From the NCBI GenBank assembly GCA_018697195.1, contig CM031873.1, positions 3,012,944 through 3,076,943 of the forward strand: a stretch of DNA of 64,000 nucleotides. The letters are read 5' to 3'. Made by a program: the position numbers and the translations under genes. The stretch is from Certhia americana (taxonomy: Eukaryota; Chordata; Aves; Passeriformes; Certhiidae). Below are positions 1 to 12,720 of the stretch, piece by piece (within the stretch, counting starts at the first letter, position 1; each line of letters opens with the position of its first letter). Below the pieces are notes generated by a model that searched no databases, had not been told where the DNA came from, and saw only the letters and a program-made list of their open reading frames with translations.

Positions 1-1467
1 TAAGTAAGGAGACACCACTAGGGGTTCATCAGAATTTCCTGGGAAAGAATTTACTGCTCAAGGTAACTTTTAACTTTGTTCAAGAGATGTAGGTTAGGAA
101 GATTCACTTGTCAAATTGAGGAAATTAATTTATTCTCTCTAGGAAACTTTAATAAGTCTGTGGTGGGTTCCTAGTTAATGAATATTAAATGAACCCTGCA
201 AAGAAAGAAGAAGTTTTTAACAGCTGGCAGTTTTCTTTAACCCGTGATAAATGTTGTAGTCTTAAATATTACATTATAGGGTAGAACACACACACTCAAA
301 TATAAAAAAAAACTGTAGGTGTGCAAGTGGATTTGCCAGTTGAGAGAAATGGACCATGAACAAACTGCTTTCCTTGACATTGTTTTCTCTTTCTGAGAAC
401 CTGTCTTGAGCTTGTTGAAGATGTCAGCAGATCTTCAGTATCTCAGGCTATTGGATGGTCCCTTGCTGTGGATGGTTCCAGAGCCATGGGATTTGTCACT
501 TGGTATTAGTGTCACCCTTGTTTACTTCGTCCACTTGGCTTAATTATATTGTGGAAGTTATCCCAAAGATGAAGACTTAAAGGTGTAATTGCACACAGAC
601 ATCTGCCAGTTTGCTTTTTTTTTTTTTTTTCCCTAAAGCATGTTTTAAAAAGTTCCATGAGGCATACTGCTTTTCAGAAGAAAAAAAAAAATCCCATTGC
701 TTTTTGTTCCTAGAAATGCAGTTTCTTATGAAAGTTGCCTTCAAATAAAGGGACAGTCACATTTGTGTCTTTGCTGAATAATACTGGGGAACTTTTACAG
801 TTAAATCTCTCTTATTTGGTCTGAAATGTGTGTGTGTGCAGGCTGGGCAGTGTGAATGGTTTGTGTGGGGCTGTGCAGCTCAGTGATTGTTGCTAGAGGG
901 TGTCACTGACCAGAGTTTTGAGACCTGACTGGAGGCTTGAGCCAAACACCACACTGTAAATGAATTTATACTGTGGTGCTGGGGGAATCTGTGAGATTCC
1001 AACTTCACATCAGCCAAGGAGAATGATCCCAAGGACAGATGGAGCAGGAGGAGCTCAGCTTGGCTTTAGGAGATGCTTTGCCTGTGTCCCTGCAGGGTTC
1101 TAGAGCAGTTCATAGGTGAGTCCAGGTGTTGAAGGGAATTCCAAGGGAAGGGAAGGGTTGAATTTCATTACCACAGCTGCAGCTTTTCATATTCTTGTGA
1201 TCTGAGAGGGTTCTTGAAAATACAAGTTATTTATCTACTGCTTCCTATCTATCCAAATGGTTTTTGTCGGAAAACTTCCACAGAATTTCTTTTCTCCATT
1301 TCCTTCAGAAATTTCCAGTCTGATGTTTTGACATAATTACTTTTTTTGTATTATATAAATCACTTTGGTCAGGTTTACATGTAGGTGAGTGTGTCCATTT
1401 GCATGTAGGTCTGTAGTAATGTTAAAAGGTTGAGTGGTCAGAATCTGCCTGTTTTCCAACTCTCCAG
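1..1467 (+). other. B3GNTL1 intron, left part cut by the window edge
   Basis: Non-coding, with a 16-base T run at 615-630, an A run near 681-691 and a short TG repeat near 826-838. I see no exon, RNA gene or recognisable repeat family. Confidence 0.7.
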
Positions 1468-1603
1468 GGGAACCATCTGGAATCACCGAGTCAGATTTCT
1501 TGAGGACAGAGTCCTGAGCTCCTGGACATCATTCACCATTTGGAATGCTGGCAAGCAAGGCAAGAAGCTCTACAGAAGCTTGTCACCAGCTAACCAGAAA
1601 AAG
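1468..1603 (+). CDS. B3GNTL1: B3GNTL1 exon wA
   Basis: The acceptor is TTTTCCAACTCTCCAG ending at 1467 and the donor is AAG|GTGAGC at 1604. The first base completes a codon from the preceding exon outside the window, then 45 codons run from [12 protein letters not shown] to LSPANQKK. The segment [17 protein letters not shown] is the family landmark. The exon ends on a complete codon. Confidence 0.92.
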
Positions 1604-4600
1604 GTGAGCTGGAAAGTAACATTTGTACAAACCCCCTTCTTCTCCACATGCCCCTGTGATGCTTCTAATCTAACACAGCAAAATTCACATAAGATACTTT
1701 GTCCCTGACATACTAGCTGATAATTAATATAAATTGGGACAATTCTCAATATTCTGTGTGATTCTTCTTTTAAAATGCCATGATATTTTATTTAGGGCTT
1801 TTGGTGGGCATGGAGAGCAAGAAATGCAGCAAGTTCCTGCTAAGCACAGTAGTAGGTGAGACACAGCTGTAGTAGGCAGGTACCCAGGGTGAGTAGAGCA
1901 ACTCTTTATTTGGGATGTGTGGACACTGGACCTGTCCCTGGTCACCGTGACCCCCTTTGATTGCCAAAAAAAAGGGTTTGGTGTGGTGTGGGCTGAATGG
2001 GTGAGTGGAAACTGCTGGACGTGACTGTCCCATTCACAGTCAGCTGAAAATGCTTCTATTTGGCAATGGCAGATATTTCTCAGGATAGATTTGTCCAAGC
2101 GTCTAAATACCTTATTTTTATAGCATTTTCTTGTGTGCAATAACTTTGTGTTAGATAAAGGCTTTAGGGCTAATGTCAAATGGCTGTTTCTTATGAAGAG
2201 CCACAGAACATTCATTTTATGGCTGCATGTGTTTTTCTTTTCTTAAGAATATGGATGGGAAGACAAAATGACAAATACATATAAAAACCTGATTAATGTT
2301 ATGGCCCTCAGACCACACACATATAAAAAAAAATAGAAGACATTTGTATACACATAGTTAGAATTACTGAATAGGCATGGGAGACTCTCAGACAGGAAAG
2401 GTACAAAGCAAAATCTGAATTTCCTGCTTGATTTTCCAGTGCCATTCCAGTGCCATCTCTGTGTCATTGCCATCATGTGGCAGTGGGTGAGCTGTATAAA
2501 AAGATATTAAATGCTGTGAATCAGTTGCTTCGTTCAGAGAGAGGACAGATACAATTAAAGTTAAGTTTAGACAGATTATAGCTTAAACTTAGTTTTAGCT
2601 GGTTTTATAACTTGTCAGTTTAGGCTCCTGAAAATTTCACCTATGTTCTGTTTGACTGCATTCTTTTATTGAGATGCAGAATTTTATCAGATGTCCTGAC
2701 TGACTTTGGCTGGACTGTGGAGTCACTGCAGGGTTGTTTTCCCAATTGGCACCAAGTAACTGTAGAAAATTTGGGACACATACTCCTAGGATAAATAATA
2801 ATTCTCCCCCCCCCCCCAAAAAAAAAAACCAAACCAAAAAAAACCCCTACTACATACAGCTTGTATTATTTTGTAATTTTGAAAAAAACCCCTAAACTCT
2901 ACTAAATGCTCATGAAGAGAATTAAATAATTTGAACTGCAAGGCTTAAGGTGTGTAAGAAAACATTTTTTTTAATCTTTTTTTTCCCCTTTTTTTAAAGA
3001 AAAAGAATGTTTCTAGTTTTTTTAGAACCTGGTAAACAAAGCAATTGCGTTTCTTTTGCTGATGAGGTCTTTGTGGGATGTTTGAAAAGCCCATCTCGGC
3101 CCTGTGCCAAAGAGCATTGTTTTTTAGAAAACAAAATTCAGGCAATTCCAGGAAGCAGCAGTCTGTCGATGTTCATACTCACTAACAAATTATTACATTA
3201 GTTTGTTTGGGAAACAGTGTGAATGTGAGTTATGGTTATGTTAAAAGAGAAAAGGACACCTCAGCAATTCTCCCTTTTCCCTCAGCCATCTGTATGGTGA
3301 ATATTAAAATGATGCTTTGTCTCCAAAGGAGTCAGGCAAAAATCCAAGGCTCAGTATTTTTGCTGAACAGCAACACGGGGAAAAAAAATTATTCCACTAG
3401 TAGGAATTTTTATGAATTAATTACCATGATCTCAGTATTCTTAGGGAAATTCTGCTTCCTGGCTGTCCTCTTCTTGAGTCACACTGCTGACAGTGGTTCA
3501 GTATTAGCATTTCTGCAAGAATGAAGTCAAACAGACCTTTTTTTGTTTAAAACACATCCGTTGTGTCTATAATTTGCAGCTGAAGATGGAAACCAAATGT
3601 TTTTTGGGATGCTCCATGTGCCTGGAGGGTTTCTGAGCTGTCTTGTCTGCTCTTTTATTCTCCATCAAACTTCAGCTAAAAGGAGAATTTAAGCATTAAT
3701 GTTTTGTGTCATTTCCGATGGCTGAAAATAGAATTCCAGTGGCTCATGGAAAAGCAGGGGAAAGGACCAAATAAGCATCAGCTCATTAGTGGGCTGGAAA
3801 CAGTGCTTGGGCACAGCCAGGCCATGCCATTCCTCTGTGACAACCCTGTCTGTCGTGACAAATAGAAAAAGTATTTTGAAGGCTCTTTTTCCTGGCTCAT
3901 GGACCATTTAAAATCATCCTCTGGTTTCCCTTTGCCTTTTTCCAAGAGCAGCATCACCAAACCTTGTGTTGCAGCTCTGGTCCTTCAGCTGACTCCCACA
4001 GCCAGGGAATGTTCAAGTTTTGTAGCATTTTAACCATTCTAAAAGTGTGTGAGTGGCACTCTCAGAGCCTGGAGTAGGGACATAGAAAGCAAATATGAAT
4101 AAAGGGGAGAATGTTACACTCACCTCGACAGGGGAGTGGTGATGTGAAAGCAAGGTAAAAGCCTCCAGAACAAGGAGACAGATGAAATTTGGAAGTTTCA
4201 GTTAAATCTAGGTATAAAACACCCTAAAATGGCATGGGGTAAATCGAGGCTTCATTTTGGGCTGCAGTGAATGCTGCTTGGCCAGGAAAATTCCCTGCTC
4301 CTTCCATGTGGGAGGAAGTGCTTTTTGTGAGCTCTGTTTTGTCAGCACAGAGCTGTGCACACCCAAAACATGCCTGGCATCACTCAGACTCTGTAGGGAT
4401 GAGTCTCTGGCACTGAGGTCCCACACCTCTGAAGGCAGGTGTATGTTGTACATAATAAGGGAAATGTTTTATGTCCAGTGTTTAGCAGCTTATTTTGCAT
4501 GTTGGATTCTGGTGCTGAAGTTCTCCAGTGACTTTGTTGTGGATATGTGCAAAAGAGGGAAGCTGCTGCTGTTTTCAGTCTAAATGGAATAATGAAATGC

Positions 4601-7600
4601 ATTCTTGAGATTTAAGGATATCCACAGCTTCTTTCCTGGCTGTAATGCTAAAGAGGTGAAATAAAAGCAGCTCCTGATAGAGCAAAGCACTCAGATTGTG
4701 ACTGGTGCTTGCTGGTTCCATGTCATGGCTGAAGCTGTTTATGCCTCTGTGGGTTTCTTGTCCTGTTTGCCATTAGCTGTATCTATTTAAACTTGCATTT
4801 AATGCTTTCAGTTACTTTGTTTTGACGTGAATGGCCAAAATTGATTTTGCTTTTGCAGGGATGTACATTAACGTGCTCCGGAGGCTTTCTACAAGCTTCA
4901 ATGAAAGAATTATAAATAGAAGAATTAACAGGGTTCACTAGAAGTTTAAAACAGATGGGGGGACCTGCTCAGTGGGATTTTGTAGGGTTTGCAGGTTGTC
5001 TCTTTGAGAGTGACTCTGAGGAGACCAGCTGATGGTATGAGCAGGGCGAAGTCACAGTGTGCAGGTGACCATTTATTGGAAGGGTTTTCCAGTTTTCTGT
5101 CAGGTTCTACTCAGTTATTCACTCCCCCATGTGAAACTTCCAGCTCAAAAGACCTTGAGAATGTGCTGATTACAGGTTGGTGCTTTCTGTAAATGGCTGT
5201 TACAGACCCAAACCAAACCACAGGTGAAAATAAGATGGGGCAATAAAATCCTGTGAAGATCATTCACCATAAAAGGACATCATTAAGCTGATGAAATCTT
5301 TCAGTGTTTCCATTATGAAATTTGAGTGGAATGGGAAGTGTGAGGAAACATTCTCTGCAGTAGCCAACCAGTCACACAGGAAACAAACAATTCAATTGCC
5401 GTGTAATCTCAGCAGAGCTCAAACAGACAGGTAGTCCCAGCTGCACCCCAAGGCACTCTTCTCTCATTCCTGGTCCTTCAGTGACTTCCCAGTTTGGGCA
5501 TTGGAGGAGGATCTGCTGCCATTAATCTCCTTTTCCCCAGGGAGGTCTGATAGCCCCAGCCTGGCCCTGCAGAGCCCCTGTGTTTATTGGGAAGAGCCAG
5601 CCAGAGAAGGGCTTTTCTCTTCCTCAGCGTGTCTTCCCCTAGCAGAGGTTGTTTCTGAGTAAATCCCTTATCTCTTGAGCTGTGTAAACTTTCCTCTTAC
5701 AAAGGAGAAGGCAATTTCTCCTTTTCCCCTTACACCACTGTTAACGGAAGCTGCAATCCATATTTATAAAGACTTAGAGCAGTTCCATAGCTTGCCTCTA
5801 GCAGATACCCAGCTGTCTGCTCCAGTTTTGAGCTGAGAGAATTAGCAGTGTTCTTTCCTCTGGAAATTTTGTAATTGTGCAGATTTGAACAAGTGATGCC
5901 CAACACAAAAACATGTAATAATTCATATACTTTAGTAATACTGAAGCATGTTCTGAGGACTCAGTGGTGTCATACTGTCACAGGTATTGCCAAAGAGTAA
6001 TTTTGCTAAAAGGAAAAAGGGGAAAAAAAGCAAACTGAGACTCCTTTATGGCTTTATAATTCATGGTTTCTTACAGGGAGACAGGAGTTCATGTGTGGAT
6101 AGATGTTCTTCATAAAAGCTACAAGAAAGAAGCCCATTAATGCAGGAAAATGAATAGGTGTCTCTGGGTTTATCCTGATAGTGTATAAAGTAAATAACTC
6201 CCATAAGCCTGATGCCCTGACTTCTCCTTATAGAATAAACAACTGTGCCTGAGTCCTGTATTTAGACTCCAAACATACTTTGCTTTAATTGGAAAATAAA
6301 TAGTGTGTGTCAGAAAAATAGTTGACTTACATTTTGGCCACCCACATGGTGTGCAGCCTGCAGAAAAATCACCCATTCAAGTCTGACCTGTTTCATTCTA
6401 CTGTAAATACCAGATCTGAGCTGCCTGAATCCATTGAGAATTATACAGGGAAATACCTCAGTGATAACAAGAAGGGTTGGAGCTCTTTCCATCTTCCAAG
6501 GGAAATTTCTCACAGACTCAGCTGTGTTATTTTTTTTTTCACTGAGGGGTTTTGGGGGTGTTCTGGGGGCTGGGGAGTCACCCTGGAAAAGGGCAGAGTT
6601 TTCTATACCCAGAGATTTGAGTGATGGCCCAGGGTGAGAGGGAGGGTTAGAATTAATGGCAATTTAGTGATACAAGAAGTGTCTTTGGAGAGAGACTATG
6701 TACAAGGGGATGTAGTGACAGGACAAGGAGAGTTGGTTTTAAATTGACAGAGATTGAGATTAGATATTAGGAAGAAATTGATTTATGCTGAGAAGTCCAG
6801 GCACCAGTCAGGGGTTTCTGTTAACAGGGTTATTATAACACACTGAGGGTGAACAGTGAGACTTTCCAGCACAGATCTTGCAGCTGAATTCTCAGTTACT
6901 GACAGAGAAGTGTAAATAGAATTTCACTTTACCTTGTGTCATAAGTTTTGGTGGTTTACTTTGGTTTTTATTATCTGTAAGAGCATAAGTAGCTCCAAAA
7001 ATAGCTTCATTTATTGGACAGTAAGTCAACATATTGGAGTGTATTTGTTCCTCGAACTCTGTTGGGTTGACATTGACTATCCTGCTGAATATTGTTTATT
7101 ATGATCACAGCTTCCAGGACAGTAAAACACAAGTGGTAGAACTGAAATATGCTGAATATTGGAGAATTTTAAAGGTGGTTAGCATAGAATGAAGAGAATA
7201 CAGACAGGGAACTTCTCTTCCCACAGTGACTTCTACTGATTCTCTTCATATACAGACAGATTTATATTTCTCTGTGTGTGCACATCCACACCTGATTTTC
7301 CAGTTACAACAAAGCATTGCAGTGGGCATGGAAACAGGGCCAGGGCTGTAAAGTGTATTAATCTGTGAAGGAGCAGCTTGTGAGTGTTAATGTAACCCAG
7401 TTGCACCAGCCACAAACACCTCATACAACATCCAGGACCTTCCTGAATTCCCTCCTTGCTTTCTATTTCCATTTCAGTGCTGACACAAGGTTAATGTCCT
7501 CAGTGCAATCCCTGCAGGATCCCCCAGAGTGAATTCTGGATGTGCCTAGAATGTGATTCCTCACTCACACAGCCCCACCCTGGAAATTCTGTTTCCTTAA

Positions 7601-10600
7601 CATTCTGTTCTTCCTTTGGTGCCTGTTTTCAAGCAACCAGGTCTGGTTTTCTCCAGGTCTGTGTATCCCTCTAAGGGGTTCTAAGGACTGGCCCTGCCCA
7701 CCCTGTCCAGTTTCTCAGTTCCTTTCCCTCATTGCTTTGCACACTGGTGCTTTGCAGCCTTATTTCCAGTCCTCTGATACTTTTGTTTGCATTCTCTTGC
7801 CATTGATGTTTAATGAAGGAAGTGATATTATAGTATTAGAAAAACAGTGTTTCCCTCTGCACAAACAGAATGAGGTCACGTTAGGTAAAAGAAAACCATC
7901 TTAATCACAGGAAGAAAATGTGTGAGAGAGATTTTAGACACGGAAAGCCAGCCAGCCTTTTCAGCCTTCTCTAATTTAATAAATTAATAAACAGCTGTTT
8001 GGCTTTTCAGATTTTCTCAGCAGTAAGTGTTGTTAATCAATTTTTAATGGAGCAATTAAAAAGATATGAAAGCTGCTATCCAGCTTTCACCAGAATAATT
8101 GATTTCTGTACGACCTTAACTATCTCAACTGTTCTGCTTCAGCATAAGAGCTCCATGTAGATAATATGAATAGATCCAATGGAAGTCAGAGGGAAACATA
8201 GCCATGTTTATTTTAAAAAGTCTTCCAAAATGTTCCTGGCAACCTAGTGGCTCAAAAATAAGGCCACTGTGTATTTTAGATGGCAGGCATTTATTCTGCC
8301 TGCATATTTATGAGGAATGCAAATAAAAACCCATCTGAAATATCTGGCACCTAGGGCTGCAAATAATGCTTTCATAACTCTAGTAAGAATAAGCAAAGCA
8401 AAGCAGTAATTATTTGTGTTTAAACATCAGATCTGTTGAACTTTTCATTTGAAAAAATTCAAGTCCAAAACCATAGGAATTCCCAAATTTGCTGTGCTGT
8501 GCCCTGGAATTGAGGCTGGTATTGCAGAGCACCCAAAGCTGTGGTGCAGCACCAGGGTCCCAAGGTGTCAGGGGTGCATTCCATGGTTGGGGTGGACAGG
8601 AAGAGAAGTTTTTAACATCTCATCTTGGGTTTTAGTGGAAGTGCCAAAACGAGGAGCCTGGTCTCTGGGTTGAGTTTCCTCCCTGAGGATGGGGCTGGTG
8701 CTGATCCCTTATGCAGTCAGTGACTTAGATCAGAGTGTGCTCCTAGATACCTGCAGAATTTTCTCAACTCCTTAAGACACACCCAGAAAGGATTTAAGAA
8801 GGGTTTAAGCTCCAAAGGAGGCCCAGGGTGCCTTGCCCTGCTCCTGTGTCCATTCCCATACCTGCAGCTTTGCTCACAGAGATACATTACAGGTGAAATG
8901 CTGCTATTGAAACATTCTGCTCCTGTTTTCCAGGTAACTGCATTTTGTGATGTTGATGAAAAGAAAATAACAAAAGGATTCTACACTTACGAGGAATCTG
9001 AGGTGAGTTATAACCACTCTTGCATTCCTTATTGTGATCTAGAAGTGTCCTGGGGAATGTGATGAAGGAATTTGTCACCGATCTTGTATGTTGTGTATCA
9101 GCTCATTTTGGTAAAGAGGCCGTGACAGAAGATTGGAGGGCTGGGAATGGACACTGGAATGCAAACTGGAGCCAAGACTGTCAGCTTCACACTCAGTGAA
9201 ATCAGTTTAGAAAGACAAAAATACTTATTCTGAAAGGATTCTGATGATGGGGTAAAACAGTCTTCACTGACAGGTTTATCTTCCAAATGGGAGTGGAATT
9301 TGGTTTATGGTGGACAATGGGAAGGAACCCTCAAAATGAAAAGCTTTCCAGCAAGTTATCTTGTGAATCAAATTATCCTGAGTTTGCCAGATCCTTGTAT
9401 CTGATGGGAGTGGGATGGGACTGAGGGAAGGAGGGACAGGAGGGCTCCTCCTCAGGTACAGCTTGTGCTTAGCCTGGAGTAGCTGTAAAATTCCATACAT
9501 TCCAGAAATCAGACTGCTTTGAAAGAATTGGGAATCAGCATTTCAGTCTGGAATACTGAGGATTCACTGCCTGGAAGTTCAGTTATACTGTCCATATGAC
9601 TGACACAGATCCTGGGCATTTGTCTTCCCAAAACAAACCCATTTGCTCAGATCAGTTGTAAAGAAGATTGTACTGCAACTGTTGTGAATCCTTAGAAAAT
9701 TCTTGGATCCGTGGTGAAGTCCCAGATGAACATAAGCCCTTTAAGAGCTCCCAGCAGGAGGGAAAGATCCTCCTCTCTCTGCTCTTGTGCCTGTTCTGAT
9801 GCTGTCTGGGGGCACAGGAACTGATACAGCTCACTAAAATGGCAAAAATTTAACCAAAAAAAGAGAAGGAACATAGTTTGTTATGGGACAGGCTATTGAA
9901 GCTGCATACCTTGCCATCAGATCAAAGAGGGAATTAATTGTTTGGAAAAGGGCTGGAAGTAGAATTTGGAGATGAGTAAGAGGCAGTGGAGCAGTGAGAC
10001 CTGCTCCTCTCAGCAGCAAAGCTCCAAATTCAGATCTGTTGTAACTTCACACAATTGCACTGAAATGTGATGCGCTCTGAAACAACAGGCAGAGAATGAG
10101 CAAGGTCTCTTTAGCATCACAGCTCAACATATTTTTTTCCCTTTTAGAGTTTAGCAGCTCCTAAAACTAAGCTAGCAAGTAACCTGAGTGTTTCTGTATC
10201 CTTTCATCCTGCAGGAGAGACCAAAACCAAAAATCCCCGTGTGTCACTTCAGGGACGCGGCTCCACCCTTCGTGATCTGTGTGAAGCTGGTGAGATCCAC
10301 CTCTGGCCTCATCGTTGCATACCCTCTGGCTGAGGGCAGCAGTTGCTCCTCAGGAAAATGAGTTTTCCTATTTACTCGAAGTGGCTTTTCCCAGGAGCTT
10401 TTGCTGTACAGTTGAATGGCTTTTTTTATCAAACTGATGGTGCAGGGTATTTTGGGGTTTAAATCAGCAGTACTGGGTAAAATTGGGTGTAAGAAAAGGG
10501 ACGGATTCTGTGAAGGAGCTGGATCTTTTGTACTTCCTTGTCCAATACCAAATATACCCCAATGAGCACATGCACTCAGCCTCCTTTGGGCCAAGTATTT

Positions 10601-12720
10601 TGCAGCCTCATGTATGGCAAAGGCTCTGTTTTGAAATCAGACCTTAAAAGCCATTTTGTTTGGCCCTGCCAGTTCTGAAGCATCTTCTGTATCTGACTGT
10701 GGTAACTTAGGGTCACACTACACTGAAATTCTAACACTGCTGGATCTCTCCAGAGATGGATCAGCTGAATCTCCTCTCCTGTGGTACTGCCTGCTTTTAA
10801 CTTGGCACTCCCAAGCTCATGATCAACTTTGAGCTCCTAACCCTGGGTTCTGAAGCCAGACTGAGAGTGCCTTGGGGCATTATCGTGTACTATTGGGTGA
10901 TAAACTCTTGGATCAGCAAGTACTATTACAACTAATTTAATTTTTCATACTGCATACAACACTGGGTGGAAGTCCCCAGACAAAACATCTGTGCAACCTG
11001 TTCTAAAGCACATTTAATCTGTGAAGCCCTTACAATGAGACTATTATACAACAGCTTGTCTGCAAACTCTGCTCTCTGACTTCAGTTGGGATTTCAGTCT
11101 ATTTTCCCTCTCGTGGCCACTGAGCATTTTCTGTTTGCTTATTCTTTACCAGCCCAAGTTCATCACCATTTTCTGGAGAAGGACGTGTGCTTTAAGGGGC
11201 TTTTTTGGCTTTTATTTTGCTGTTCCTGGTAGGGGATTATTTTTCCTTTTGCTACAGACAAAACCTGCATGTTTCCATGCAGCTCTAAGAGGGTGACTTT
11301 GGAGATTAGATGTGTTTATTAAGTGGGTTGTTTACAAGAAGTGACTCTGTTGGCCACGTACTCGGAGCAGCATTGGCTCATTTATTTTTTCAGGCAGTTC
11401 CTCCCTTGTGAACACTGGCATGGCTTTGGTACCAGAGAAAATCCTTCTGGAAGAAGCAGGCATCCTCTGATCTTTGCTCAGTTTGCATTTTATAATGGCT
11501 TCACAGACAGCTGGAGCTGCAATTCTGCTCTGTGTGTGTGAAGAGAATGAAAGTGTGGCTTTAGCTGGTCAGAGCAGTGGGGCCCTGCAGGGCCACTGCA
11601 CCCAAGGGTTTGTGCTCTGTGTTTGCTCTCTCTTGGAGGTAAAAGCAAAATGCTTAAGAAATGCTGCATTGTGCCCTGGCTTGGCTTGGATTCCAATGGC
11701 TGGAAATGAAAGGGATTTTTATTTTTCTGTCACAGCAATTAAACTAGTTTGATTGTATAAAGTTTTCAGAAAATTTGGGGTTAGATCTCTCATTGTACAG
11801 CCCTGACTGCTTTTTCCTGTGCTCTGGGAATGAAAGATTTGTCTTTAACTCTCCCGCTTAATTTAGCATTTGGTCTCTTAATGAATTTTTTTAACCCCTC
11901 TATAAAGCAGGTGATTTTTCCAACTCCTTCAATTCCAGTTTCAGTGGGACTCCATTTCGGTAACTTCCCATCCTCAATATTCACAGTTAAAACTTCACCC
12001 TTGCTGTTCTGAGCCACCAACACAAACACAAGCAACTGCTTTATCCCCCACCTGTGGTGTTGTCAGTGTTAATTTTGGGGTTTTTTTTGGTGACATTCCT
12101 TAAGATCAGTAATTAAGGATTCCAGGAAGACTCCAATGCTCAGGAATGCTGAAGTTGCCCTGTTTTCTTAATGACATCACTGAGGTTGCTCATGGACCAA
12201 ATATACCCAGTTCCTGTCCTGATAACTTGCCCGGGGCTCAAAAGGAAACACCTTTAACTCTGCAGAGAACTTCATCTGCTTGATGAAGGGCTTGTTTTAT
12301 CAGACAATTTAACCAGTGCTCAAAATCCACCCAAACCACTTGTTTTGTCCAACTCACTCCCTTGGTCCCTTTTCTGCCAATGTCTGTGTCAGCAAACACA
12401 AGAGCAGAGCTGGGCTGAGCAGCCCTCCTGTGCTCCAGAGCAGCACAGCAGAGTTGAGGTGATTTGAACACTAGCTTTTCAACATACCCTGAATTTTTGA
12501 ATAGAAACTTTCCTGATCCTTGGTTTATTTGTTTAGTTCTGCAAATGAGACTTTCTTCTGTGCCCCATAGAATCGGTACCCCAAAGCTATTACAGCCTGA
12601 AATGAGTTTGATCTCATTTTCTTGTTTTTTCCCTCACAGGACTTGACAGGTGGAGCCTTTGAAACAAACCTGGACACGCTGAACCTGAAGGAAGGGAAGG
12701 ATTATTATCACTTTAACTAA
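1468..12720 (+). CDS. B3GNTL1: B3GNTL1-like glycosyltransferase, C-terminal part (4 exons, gene-level entry)
   Basis: Four exons, 1468-1603, 8934-9002, 10215-10289 and 12640-12720, join in one frame and encode 119 C-terminal residues. Landmarks are [63 protein letters not shown] and the terminus KDYYHFN. I recognise these from memory as the C-terminal half of vertebrate B3GNTL1, a GT2-family putative beta-1,3-N-acetylglucosaminyltransferase-like protein. The GT-A catalytic domain and its metal-binding motif would be encoded left of position 1, so catalysis cannot be judged here. The gene converges on TBCD, the neighbour it also has in human, which supports the call. No disruption is visible. 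Confidence 0.93.
1604..8933 (+). other. B3GNTL1 intron, 7.3 kb
   Basis: Long AT-rich intron. Its only recognisable repeat is a CR1 remnant around 6684-6785. A run of 12 C followed directly by 11 A lies at 2806-2828. The open frames in it are short, lack family resemblance and have no supporting splice sites. Confidence 0.75.
6684..6785 (+). mobile_element. CR1-type LINE remnant, + orientation
   Basis: The stretch around TAGTGACAGGACAAGG, then TTAAATTGACAGAG and TTAGATATTAGGAAGAAATT follows the familiar order of the CR1 3' region (from memory of the consensus). It breaks off after the AGGAAGAAATT block, so the 3' end is missing. It is a short, decayed, non-coding fragment in a B3GNTL1 intron. 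Confidence 0.8.
8934..9002 (+). CDS. B3GNTL1: B3GNTL1 exon wB
   Basis: The acceptor is CTCCTGTTTTCCAG and the donor is GAG|GTGAGT. The exon holds 23 whole codons reading [12 protein letters not shown] and then [11 protein letters not shown]. Phase 0 on both sides agrees with the exons before and after. The FCDVDEKKI motif matches my memory of B3GNTL1. Confidence 0.93.
9003..10214 (+). other. B3GNTL1 intron, 1.2 kb
   Basis: Non-coding sequence between exons wB and wC. I see nothing beyond ordinary intron sequence. Confidence 0.75.
10215..10289 (+). CDS. B3GNTL1: B3GNTL1 exon wC
   Basis: The acceptor is TTTCATCCTGCAG and the donor is CTG|GTGAGA. The exon has 25 whole codons starting [14 protein letters not shown] and ending PPFVICVKL. 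The charged, proline-rich start followed by a hydrophobic strand is typical of the C-terminal region of this family. It is phase 0 on both sides. Confidence 0.93.
10290..12639 (+). other. B3GNTL1 last intron, 2.35 kb
   Basis: Non-coding sequence. The short open frames on both strands have no recognisable similarity, no family motif and no splice-site support. No repeat family was recognised. Confidence 0.75.
12640..12720 (+). CDS. B3GNTL1: B3GNTL1 terminal coding exon with stop
   Basis: The acceptor is TTGTTTTTTCCCTCACAG. The exon encodes [19 protein letters not shown] and then KDYYHFN, and stops at TAA 12718-12720. The human protein also ends in a short aromatic/His sequence followed by its stop (from memory), so this is the natural C-terminus. 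The 3' UTR follows, with an unresolved end. Confidence 0.93.
   Translation, partial: DLTGGAFETNLDTLNLKEGKDYYHFN

Noticed and set aside
1724..2215. Minus-strand open frame of 163 residues
   Set aside because: It is the longest in its region, but low in information, with no family resemblance, and lies in a B3GNTL1 intron antisense to the gene.
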